This document shows positions 16,793-23,833 of a stretch of DNA of 64,000 nucleotides, piece after piece. The position numbers and the translations under genes are program-made. The stretch lies in contig OY970234.1 in NCBI GenBank assembly GCA_963714125.1, forward strand, positions 248,001 through 312,000. The letters run 5' to 3'. A model generated the notes under the pieces. That model had not been told where the DNA came from and did no database searches. It saw nothing but the letters and a program-made list of their open reading frames with translations. How positions within the stretch are numbered: the first letter of the stretch is position 1; each line of letters begins with the position of its first letter. Source of the DNA: CAWCAW01 sp963714125 (GTDB lineage: Bacteria > Actinomycetota > Acidimicrobiia > Acidimicrobiales > UBA8190).

Positions 16793-18241
16793 ACCGAATT
16801 CAACTGGTCGAAACAACACCCGCTTCTTGAAGAGACAGTAGGCGGTCGTTGAAGGCCTCGGCGGGTGTCTTCCATCCGAGCGTCTTGCGAGGCCGCGTGT
16901 TCAGCGCGTGTGCGACGGCTTCCACCTCCTCCGCCGACCAACGTGACAAGTCGGTGCCTTTCGGAAAATACTGGCGGAGCAGTCCGTTGGTGTTCTCGTT
17001 CGTGCCGCGCTGCCATGGTGATTGCGGGTCAGCGAAGAAGACCGGGATCCCGGTCTCGACCTTGAACTGAGCGTGCGCGGACATCTCCTTGCCGCGGTCC
17101 CAAGTGAGTGATCGCACCAGCTGCTCTGGCAGCGCGGCCATCGAATTGGCGAGAGCGTTCTTCATCGTGATAGCGCCGTAGCCGGCGAGCGCCGGGCCGT
17201 TGTGCACCGTTTCCTTGTGCCGGTAGCCCTCCTCTCGGGGGAGGTGGACGAGCACGGTGTAACGAGTCGTGCGCTCGACGACGGTGCCAATCGCGGAGCG
17301 CTCGAGGCCAATGAGCAGATCGCCCTCCCAGTGCCCCGGAACGGCACGATCTTCGACCTCGGGCGGCCGTTCACTGATCAGCGTTTCGGGGGTGACGTGC
17401 GCCCAAGTCTTGCGACGGGAGCGCTCTCGAGGTGCTCGCAGCGCACGACCCGTGCGCAGGCACCAGACGAGCTCGCGCTTCAGTGCGCCACGCCCTTCGA
17501 TGTAGAGCGACTGGTAGATCGCCTCGTGGCTGATCCGCATCGTTACATCATTGGGGAAGTCGAGCTTGATCCGATGCGCGATCTGCTCGGGACTCCAGGC
17601 CCGTACCCACGCCCTGTCCTTTCGGTGGGGCTTGTTGTTGCCCGTCCATCGCGGTGGTCGAGGACCGGCCACCACCGAGCCGTCCGGTCTGGTGATCTCC
17701 CCCGACAGCCGCTCCTGCACATAGGTGCGCAGCGCAGGGTTCGTGACCATCTTCGCTTTCTTCGGACGCTTTGCCGTGAGCTCGGCCTTCCACTGGGCAA
17801 CCGACGCTCGGTAGTCGGCCTTGCCGCCACGGGTTGCAGCATTGCGGCGCAGCTCACGAGAGATCGTGGACGGACTGCGGCCGATGGTGCGGGCGATTTG
17901 TCGCACCCCCGCGCCCTTGGCCCTCAACAGAGCGATCTCCTCGCGTTCAGGAAACGAGAGGTAGCGGCCAGACAACGGCTCCAGGTCGAAGGGCGGCATG
18001 CCGCCGGCGTTGTGGAACCAACGCTGGCCGACCGGCTGCGAGGCGCCGACAGCAGCAGCCGCCTCGATAGGCAGAAGTCCCTTCGCGATCTCCATCCAGA
18101 ACAGTCGCTCGGTCTCGCGCGGGTGTGGTGGATGCCCCGGCGATCGCATTGCGGGCCGCACTGCACGATCTGCTGCTTGCTGACGACGAACCATCCAACA
18201 CCTCCGCAATAGAGGTGTTGCGACGATCGGTTGAATTCGCC
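16793..18241 (-). mobile_element. IS30-family insertion sequence
   Basis: The element is 1449 bp, bounded by 28-bp imperfect inverted repeats (16793-16820 and 18214-18241, 21 of 28 matching, each containing GAATTCAAC and CAACACC). It is flanked by the direct repeat TTG (16790-16792 and 18242-18244). It sits inside IS3-A orfB. A 9-bp hairpin (CAACACCTC with GAGGTGTTG, 18195-18219) lies just before the transposase start. Confidence 0.9.
16800..18194 (-). CDS. IS30-family transposase
   Basis: The product (464 aa from ATG 18194, MVRRQQAADRAV) has N-terminal helix-turn-helix regions (FPEREEIALLRAKGAGVRQI, then RSPSTISRELRRNAA), as in IS30 transposases. The catalytic DDE core shows WEGDLLIG (first Asp), LTWDRGKEM (second Asp) and WQRGTNENTNGLLRQYFPKG (Glu). 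These three blocks are diagnostic of the family. Upstream codons to 18281 lie outside the element and are not part of the gene. The frame is intact and may be active. Confidence 0.9.
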   Translation of the reverse strand: MVRRQQAADRAVRPAMRSPGHPPHPRETERLFWMEIAKGLLPIEAAAAVGASQPVGQRWFHNAGGMPPFDLEPLSGRYLSFPEREEIALLRAKGAGVRQIARTIGRSPSTISRELRRNAATRGGKADYRASVAQWKAELTAKRPKKAKMVTNPALRTYVQERLSGEITRPDGSVVAGPRPPRWTGNNKPHRKDRAWVRAWSPEQIAHRIKLDFPNDVTMRISHEAIYQSLYIEGRGALKRELVWCLRTGRALRAPRERSRRKTWAHVTPETLISERPPEVEDRAVPGHWEGDLLIGLERSAIGTVVERTTRYTVLVHLPREEGYRHKETVHNGPALAGYGAITMKNALANSMAALPEQLVRSLTWDRGKEMSAHAQFKVETGIPVFFADPQSPWQRGTNENTNGLLRQYFPKGTDLSRWSAEEVEAVAHALNTRPRKTLGWKTPAEAFNDRLLSLQEAGVVSTS

Positions 18242-18838
18242 TTGCGATCCCCGGTCGGTGTGGAACTTCACCCCTGCGCACGTGAAGCGTCGGACGAATA
18301 CGGCGCCGGCCAGAGCCTCTTCAACCAGCTCTTTTCGCATGTGGTTGGCCACGGCGAATCCGAGGACGCGTCCGGAGTGCTCGTCACGGATGGCACAGAG
18401 GTAGGCGGGGCCTTCGCCTGTGGTCATGTACGTGATGTCCGAGGTCCACACGCGGTCCAGCGCCCCCTGGTCGAAGTGGCGGTTGACGAGGTCGTCGGGG
18501 AACACGGCCTCGTGATCGGCGATGGTGGTGACCACCTTGAAGCTCCGAGGACTAATCCCTTCGATGCCGAGCGCCTTCATGCGACGCTGGACGGTGTTCT
18601 CGGACACCGCCGTGCCGGCGTCTTTGAGCTCTGCGGTGATGCGAGGAGCGCCGTAGGTGCCCGTAGAGCCCTGGTGGGCGGCCACGATGGCGGCATCGAG
18701 GGCACCGCGACGCACCTCGGAGGGCTTTTGTGCTGCGGACCGGTCGTTCTTGCGCCAGCGGTAGAAGCCCGAGGACGAGACTCCGAGGAGTCGGGCCATG
18801 CGGGTGATCTCGAAGTGCGCGCACTCCGCCTCCATCAA
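18242..18838 (-). pseudogene. IS3-A orfB, N-terminal fragment
   Basis: This codes the HTH_21 region (FEITRMARLLGVSSSGFYRW), then RVWTSDITYMTTGEG with the first catalytic Asp and FHTDRGSQ with the second. It ends at the IS30 target repeat. The start overlaps the end of orfA, the usual IS3 arrangement. Confidence 0.85.
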
Positions 18839-19155
18839 CGCAAACCGATCCTGTTTGGTTGACCCTTGGCGAAGTACGCGGCCGCTTTTCCCAGGAACTC
18901 AAGATCCTTTTCCTGCTCATGGACCTGTTTTCTGAGGGCGAGGAGCTCGGCACGTTCAGCGGCGCTGAGCGGCTCGGCGTCAGTCCCTTTGGCCGCTTCG
19001 ATGCGACGACGCTCGTCTCGGACCCAGCTGTAGAGGCTGGCCTCGTTGAGACTCAGCTCACGAGCCACTTCGGCAACGCTTCGATCAGAGTCGATGACCC
19101 TGTGCGCGGCCTCGACCTTGTATTCGGTCGTGAATCTTCGTCTGCTCGGTGACAT
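18835..19155 (-). CDS. IS3-family OrfA of element A
   Basis: The 106-residue product begins MSPSRRRFTTEYKVEAAHRV, has a helix-turn-helix typical of IS3 OrfA (RSVAEVARELSLNEASLYSW) and a C-terminal leucine-zipper region (ELLALRKQVHEQEKDLEFLG). Intact, but the matching OrfB is interrupted by IS30, so the element cannot move by itself. Confidence 0.9.
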   Translation of the reverse strand: MSPSRRRFTTEYKVEAAHRVIDSDRSVAEVARELSLNEASLYSWVRDERRRIEAAKGTDAEPLSAAERAELLALRKQVHEQEKDLEFLGKAAAYFAKGQPNRIGLR

Positions 19156-19551
19156 AAGAACATCCTTCCGCGAGCCTCATGCTCGCATAGCGGATGTCCA
19201 CAATTCTTGGGGAGCCTCACATGGTTCCTTTGGGACTAGGCAAATTCCGTCAGGCGAGGGGTTTTCGCCCCGGGACGACACCTTCGACGTATTCGTTCGG
19301 GGCGAAGACTCTGCCTGGAAGCTGCGCGTCATGGTGCGCGAATCCGAGGCACGGGTCATCACGAGGAACTCGTCAGACCCTCCGACTAGGCGATTCTCGC
19401 TTGAATTGAGTGACTTGGAATATGCAGTCTTGGCCTCGTACTGCGGCTTTCCCGGCCGAGGCAGATCTGAGCCAGCTACACACAGAGAGGTAGCCGCCGC
19501 TCTTAACTACCTGAATCACCCTGGGTTTGATGGAGACCCACACGCTTTGAT

Positions 19552-20373
19552 TTATGCGGCCTGATTGGCGTCGCTTTCTTGACGGTAGTGGTTTGCTTCG
19601 AGCTCTGCCGGCGGGATGTCTCCGATCTCGGTGTGCAGACGAGTGGTGTTGAACCAGTCGACGTATGCCAGTGTCGCCACCTCGACGTCGTCAGCAGTCC
19701 GCCATGGGCCCTGGGGTGCGATCAGCTCGGTCTTGAACAGTCCAATCGTCGTCTCGGCCATGGCATTGTCGTATGAATCGCCCACACTCCCGATTGATGG
19801 GGCTGCGCCGACTTCGGCCAGTCTTTCGGTGTAGCGAATTGAGGTGTACTGACTTCCCGCATCGGAATGACAAATGACACCGTCGACCATGTCATTGCGG
19901 CGCCAGATGGCCATCTCCAATGTATCGAGGACGAGATCCGTCGTCATGGACGACGCCACTCGCCAGCCGACGATCATGCGTGAGAAGACGTCGATGACAA
20001 AAGCCACGTAGACCATGCCCGACCACGTCGGGACGTAGGTGAAGTCGGCGACCCAGAGTTGGTTGGGACGAGTGGCCGTGAAATTCCGATCGACGAGGTC
20101 CGGTGCTCGTGTTGCGGTTGGATCTGAAATGGTCGTGCGACGCTTCTTTCCTCGTCGGATTCCCTCGATTCCGAGCTCTCCCATGAGACGGGCCACCTGG
20201 TCGCGTCCGATGACTTCGCCTTGGCGACCGAGCTGCTTCCAGATCTTGTGGATCCCATAGACCTTGTAGTTGGCCGTCCAGGTGTCGACGATCTTGGGCT
20301 TCATCTCCTCGTGGCGCAGCGCCATCTGCGACACCGGGCGCTTCTTGGCTGCGTAATAGGTCTGCGGGGCCAC
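19552..20373 (-). CDS. IS3-family OrfB transposase of element B
   Basis: The 273-residue frame has IS3 integrase features: an HTH_21 region (YGIHKIWKQLGRQGEVIGRD), NQLWVADFTYVPTW with the first catalytic Asp, VICHSDAGSQYTS with the second, and DNAMAETTIGLFKTE with the Glu. The homologous region continues upstream to about 20450 in this frame (PICRELQVAPQTYYAAKK). The working protein is therefore probably made by a -1 frameshift from OrfA rather than from the internal ATG at 20373. Confidence 0.9.
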   Translation of the reverse strand: MAPQTYYAAKKRPVSQMALRHEEMKPKIVDTWTANYKVYGIHKIWKQLGRQGEVIGRDQVARLMGELGIEGIRRGKKRRTTISDPTATRAPDLVDRNFTATRPNQLWVADFTYVPTWSGMVYVAFVIDVFSRMIVGWRVASSMTTDLVLDTLEMAIWRRNDMVDGVICHSDAGSQYTSIRYTERLAEVGAAPSIGSVGDSYDNAMAETTIGLFKTELIAPQGPWRTADDVEVATLAYVDWFNTTRLHTEIGDIPPAELEANHYRQESDANQAA

Positions 20374-20435
20374 CTGCAGTTCTCGACAGATGGGCTCGAC
20401 CCCGAATGCCCCTTTGTGGGCATCGATGTAACGGA

Positions 20436-20801
20436 CTACCGACTGCGTGGGCGGTCGAGCTCCGCCGCAAAGAAAGCCGATGCCGACTTGAGAATCTCGT
20501 TGGAGCGGCGAAGCTCCTTGTTCTCCTTCTCCAACGCTCTGAGCCGGCCCCGCTCCTCAGTGCTAAGCCCGGCTCGCTTGCCGCCGTCGATCTCGGCTTG
20601 GGCCACCCAGGTCCGAAGCGACTGATCGCCGATTCCGAGCTGGCGGGCGATCCGACCGATGACTCCGTGACGTTCGCCGGTCTCTTGGAAGGTCTCGAGG
20701 ACCATCCGCACCGCCCGCTCCTTCAGCTCAGGCGGATACCTCTTCTGGGCTCCTTGGTTTCCTGACATTTCTCCATCCTTTCCAAGCGATGGAGTCTCCA
20801 C
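20436..20801 (-). CDS. IS3-family OrfA of element B
   Basis: The 121-residue product has the IS3 OrfA helix-turn-helix (RYPPELKERAVRMVLE to ARQLGIGDQSLRTWVAQAE) and a leucine-zipper tail (LRALEKENKELRRSNEILK). A shorter start at MSGNQGAQKR (20768) is also plausible. The C terminus overlaps the region where OrfB homology begins in the -1 frame. Confidence 0.9.
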   Translation of the reverse strand: METPSLGKDGEMSGNQGAQKRYPPELKERAVRMVLETFQETGERHGVIGRIARQLGIGDQSLRTWVAQAEIDGGKRAGLSTEERGRLRALEKENKELRRSNEILKSASAFFAAELDRPRSR

Positions 20802-21072
20802 AATTCCCAGGGTGATTCAACCACCCCAATACCGTGAGGGAGATCCTTTACGAAATCTGGGCGAGGATGTTTGCCCAACAGATACCGATGCTTGATGTGT
20901 CAGATAAGCGTGTTGCCGTCGTTGAGGCGACGCGTGTGCACGGTTTGCTTGAGCACCGCGCGAAGGACCGGCCGTATAACGGTGTCCATCGGGACGAGTC
21001 AAATCAAGCCACGACGAATTAGGACCTTTCTGGTCGACTCGAATGTTTCACCGGGATTCCTCGTTCGCGCAT

Positions 21073-23676
21073 CTAGCATTCAGGAAGATATTCGATATCC
21101 GTGGCGGCCGATGATAATTCGGACTCTGGCACAAAATAGGTGGGCGAACTCGCTAGCTTGACCCAGTCGGTCTCGCTGGGTGGTTGGCCAAGAGACCCCG
21201 TCGTCCAACAGCTAACTCCGATGTCATAGGCGGAGGTGGGTGTGCATGGATCGGTGCTCAGGTCACAGTATGACCAGGCGGTGGCGGAGTACCCAGTCAA
21301 AGCAGAATTCGGTGACAAGTATTCAGTAAAGGTACTGCCTGTCGTGAGAGCAGGCTCAAAATCGCTTGTTGAGCCGGCAAGCAATACTTCGGTCATGGAA
21401 TCGCTCCCCACGGCATTCTTTATTGTGAGTGTAACGGTGTAGGAGACACCAAAGGCTGGTAGTGCTGGGCAAACTGAACTACACGAGTTGTCGTCGAACT
21501 GCGGAATGGCGATGTCGTTGCAACCGACTTCCTCATTGTCAATCACCCCATTTATTGTCAAGAAGCATTCCAACGTTGGGGACAAGGCGTTGACGGTATT
21601 GGCACTGTCATGGCCGAGGCCGTCTGTCATGTCGATGAAGGTCTCCAGGTGAGGTTGCGGAGAATAGTTTTCGGGGCTCGTTTGCAAGGTCATGAAACTC
21701 AGTTGCATTGACTGGATGACCGGATCAGATTCCGAATTGGCTCCGGCACCGCCCTGAGTTGTGGTCGTGGTCGCGCTCCCGGCTCCTGTTGATAAGCCAC
21801 CCACGGGCGAGGTGGTGCTCGTAATACTTCCTGGCTCTGGAAGTTCTGTGCTGCTTGGCACTGCTGGCGGCCTAGTGGTAGAAGTCGGGCCCTCACTGGG
21901 CTCGGAGGTGCTGTTTGCTGATCCCGTTACACTCACGGTCATTGACGCAGTAAGCGACGCCGCCTGAACGGTGATTGTCGTTGTGCCGACACCGACGGCA
22001 TTGACGACTCCGTTAGAAACGGTCGCCGCTTCGGTATTGGAGCTTGTCCACGCGAGGCTGGAGAGCGCAGGCATGGGAGCGGGCGTCCCATCGCTCATCA
22101 TCCCGGAGATGGTGACTGGCAGGGTCTGACCGATAGTCATTTCGAGCTGGGCCGGTGTCAAAGACAAGGTTGTCAGGGTGGTTGGCTTCGGCTGTTTGCT
22201 CGTTTGGAGGTAGAGGTCCTGCGCGACAGTTTGATCTCGAGCGAGACGAGCCAGTCGCGACAACCAGCTACCTTTAGTCGCTCCAATGTGAACGGTGTAG
22301 GTAACGGAGGACATAGCTCCGCTCCTCAACTGCAGGTCATAGGCCACAACTGGGTCAGCCACAATAACTTGGCTCGGCCGTGGTTGGAATATGACTTTCG
22401 ATGCTTTCGAAGCGACCGAAATTGGAATTACCTCGTCATAGGTAGCGCGTAGAAGGGAGCTCGTTCTATTAATAAGCATGACTTTGGCGCTTAACAAGTC
22501 ACCACCTGATCCCGACAACGTCCATGTTCGGTCCGCCGTCAGACCGGATGGATATGACTGCGGTCCAAACGCGTACTTGGCTGGCCTAAGGGCATTGCTG
22601 GAACCCTCCTGCCAGATCGTCAGGACTGCAGCGATTCCGACCAGGAGAATCCCCACCGCACCGACCTTCAACGCCCTATGGCTCCGCTCGCGCTTTAGGC
22701 GCAAGCCAGCGACTATTGCGTCCAGATGATCGGCCCACGCCACTAGATCACTGGGCCGATGATCTGGATGGGTTTCAAGAAGTTGAGCGATTTGGAGGCC
22801 AACGTTGTGAGCGTTAGCGACGCCAACATCTTTGGCGGCAAAGACCAGGCGCTCGCGAGAAGCCTCCGCTCCCTCAAGTCTGGGGGGCTCTCCGACTAGG
22901 ACCCAATAGGCCAAGGCCCCGATGCCCCAGGCATCCGAACCAGGGCCAGGCTCTCCAGGTCCTCCGAGCACTTCGGGAGCCCTCCAGAGATACGTCCCGG
23001 CCCCCTCGGTGAGGTCACCTTCCCGATGAGGTCTCGCAATCCCCAAGTCGATGAGCACGGCCCTGCCGTCGAGGGCAATTCGGATGTTCGACGGCTTGAT
23101 ATCGCGGTGAATGATGCCCGCCGGCGCACTATCGGACCGATAACTGTGGAGAAACGCTACCGCTCGAGCGATCTGCCCAACCCATCGCAAGCCTGTTCCT
23201 GGACCGACGGTTGCCGTCGCCTCATGAAATGGGATACCTGGAATCCACTCGGCAACTGTATAGATAATGCTGAAGTCCCCCACATCGTCAGCAGGAACAT
23301 CAACGAGTGCAGAACCTACGAATGCGTCGACAACGCGCATAACATTCGGATGGTTCACACCAGCAAGGATCTGAGCCCTCGCCACAACACGTGAATAATC
23401 GCTCACGGGAACCGCCGTGTGCATCTTCAAAGCAACTTGGTGCTCCACCCCATCGATGCAGCGGAAGGCACGAAAAACGAGGCCCTCACCTCCATCTCCA
23501 ACTGCCCGCAAGGTCCCCTCGCCCAAGTCGACCCTATAGCGGGTTGGATCGACATGTGGGCCGGTCCATAATGAACGTCCCGACGGCGGCAATACCTCAT
23601 CCGCGACAATTTCACTGGGCTCCGTTGCAGCCCGTGAGCCTCGATCTTCACGACGGTTGATAAGCCTCAGGATCAA
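21073..23676 (-). CDS. Membrane Ser/Thr kinase, variable-tail copy 1
   Basis: The 867-residue protein starts with TTG 23676, nine bases after AAGGA. The kinase domain has DGGEGLVF (glycine loop), Lys84 in VALKM, HRDIKPSN (190-197) and DLG instead of DFG (210-212). One membrane helix follows at about 340-360. The outer part contains a Big2-like domain (LSLTPAQLEMTIGQTL onward, about 500-590), a Ser/Thr/Pro linker and a copy-specific tail with a PKD-like stretch (GVSYTVTLTIKNAVGSDS) and a Cys-rich end (EYLPEC). Residues about 6-622 are identical to the next kinase. Convergent with the broken FHA gene. Confidence 0.88.
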   Translation of the reverse strand: MILRLINRREDRGSRAATEPSEIVADEVLPPSGRSLWTGPHVDPTRYRVDLGEGTLRAVGDGGEGLVFRAFRCIDGVEHQVALKMHTAVPVSDYSRVVARAQILAGVNHPNVMRVVDAFVGSALVDVPADDVGDFSIIYTVAEWIPGIPFHEATATVGPGTGLRWVGQIARAVAFLHSYRSDSAPAGIIHRDIKPSNIRIALDGRAVLIDLGIARPHREGDLTEGAGTYLWRAPEVLGGPGEPGPGSDAWGIGALAYWVLVGEPPRLEGAEASRERLVFAAKDVGVANAHNVGLQIAQLLETHPDHRPSDLVAWADHLDAIVAGLRLKRERSHRALKVGAVGILLVGIAAVLTIWQEGSSNALRPAKYAFGPQSYPSGLTADRTWTLSGSGGDLLSAKVMLINRTSSLLRATYDEVIPISVASKASKVIFQPRPSQVIVADPVVAYDLQLRSGAMSSVTYTVHIGATKGSWLSRLARLARDQTVAQDLYLQTSKQPKPTTLTTLSLTPAQLEMTIGQTLPVTISGMMSDGTPAPMPALSSLAWTSSNTEAATVSNGVVNAVGVGTTTITVQAASLTASMTVSVTGSANSTSEPSEGPTSTTRPPAVPSSTELPEPGSITSTTSPVGGLSTGAGSATTTTTQGGAGANSESDPVIQSMQLSFMTLQTSPENYSPQPHLETFIDMTDGLGHDSANTVNALSPTLECFLTINGVIDNEEVGCNDIAIPQFDDNSCSSVCPALPAFGVSYTVTLTIKNAVGSDSMTEVLLAGSTSDFEPALTTGSTFTEYLSPNSALTGYSATAWSYCDLSTDPCTPTSAYDIGVSCWTTGSLGQPPSETDWVKLASSPTYFVPESELSSAATDIEYLPEC
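21812..23659 (-). repeat. Near-identical kinase core, copy 1
   Basis: This 1848-bp block matches 24252-26099 at a constant offset of 2440 bp. The only difference I noticed is g at 22122 against a at 24562, which is synonymous. The block begins and ends inside coding sequence, so the two kinases differ at the first few codons and at the whole C-terminal tail. Confidence 0.93.
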
Positions 23677-23833
23677 CAGACCAAGTCCTTTGCAAGAGTG
23701 GCAACGTTAGAGTTACTGCAGCCGTTTCACCTCGAAGACGCGCGCCCAACTCGACTCTTGTATCGCCGTGTGAACGGCGAGCAATACCGTGATCTGCCTT
23801 TGATCTTTCCCACTCAGATCCTGAACTCCGTAG

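Larger units (their letters stand above)
16478..19219 (-). mobile_element. IS3-family element A, interrupted by IS30
   Basis: The ends are inverted repeats: TGAGGTTCCCCAGAAAAAG at 16478 and, on the other strand from 19219, TGAGGCTCCCCAAGAATTG. Both continue into GTGGACA. Removing the nested IS30 element and its 3-bp repeat leaves about 1290 bp, the normal IS3 size. It carries orfA (18835-19155) and a split orfB. The flanks (TTC and CAT) show no target duplication, in keeping with the gene deletion next to it. Inactive because orfB is broken. Confidence 0.85.
19512..20819 (-). mobile_element. IS3-family element B
   Basis: The ends are inverted repeats starting TGAATCACCCTGGG at both termini (19512 on the plus strand, 20819 on the minus). 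They are flanked by the 3-bp target repeat ACC (19509-19511 and 20820-20822). Length is 1308 bp. Excision with one ACC restores the FHA-winged-helix reading frame. OrfA and OrfB are both intact, so the element may be active and inserted recently. Confidence 0.92.
16442..21022 (+). pseudogene. FHA-winged-helix regulator gene broken by insertion sequences
   Basis: Three plus-strand fragments reconstruct a paralogue of 12209-12889. The first (16442-16477, GTG after AGGAGAG) codes MTNGAERAVVTF. The second (19220-19511) codes from GTRQIPSGEGFSPRDDTF to AAALNY, and the third (20820-21022) codes HPNTVREILYEIW to a stop. IS3-A separates the first two and IS3-B the last two. Excising IS3-B with one ACC repeat restores ALNYHPNTVREI exactly. 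At IS3-A about 70 codons of the FHA part are also missing and no target duplication is seen, so a deletion accompanied or followed that insertion. The gene is dead. It is convergent with the kinase at 21073-23676. Confidence 0.85.

Noticed and set aside
17202..18212. 336-codon plus-strand frame inside IS30
   Set aside because: Antisense to a complete IS30 transposase with all catalytic blocks.
16796..18238. GAATTC at both sides of IS30 read as a 6-bp target duplication
   Set aside because: GAATTC is part of both inverted repeats. With TTG as the 3-bp target repeat the IS3 OrfB reads DRGSQ-FTARSV, which fits the family better, and 3 bp is normal for IS30.
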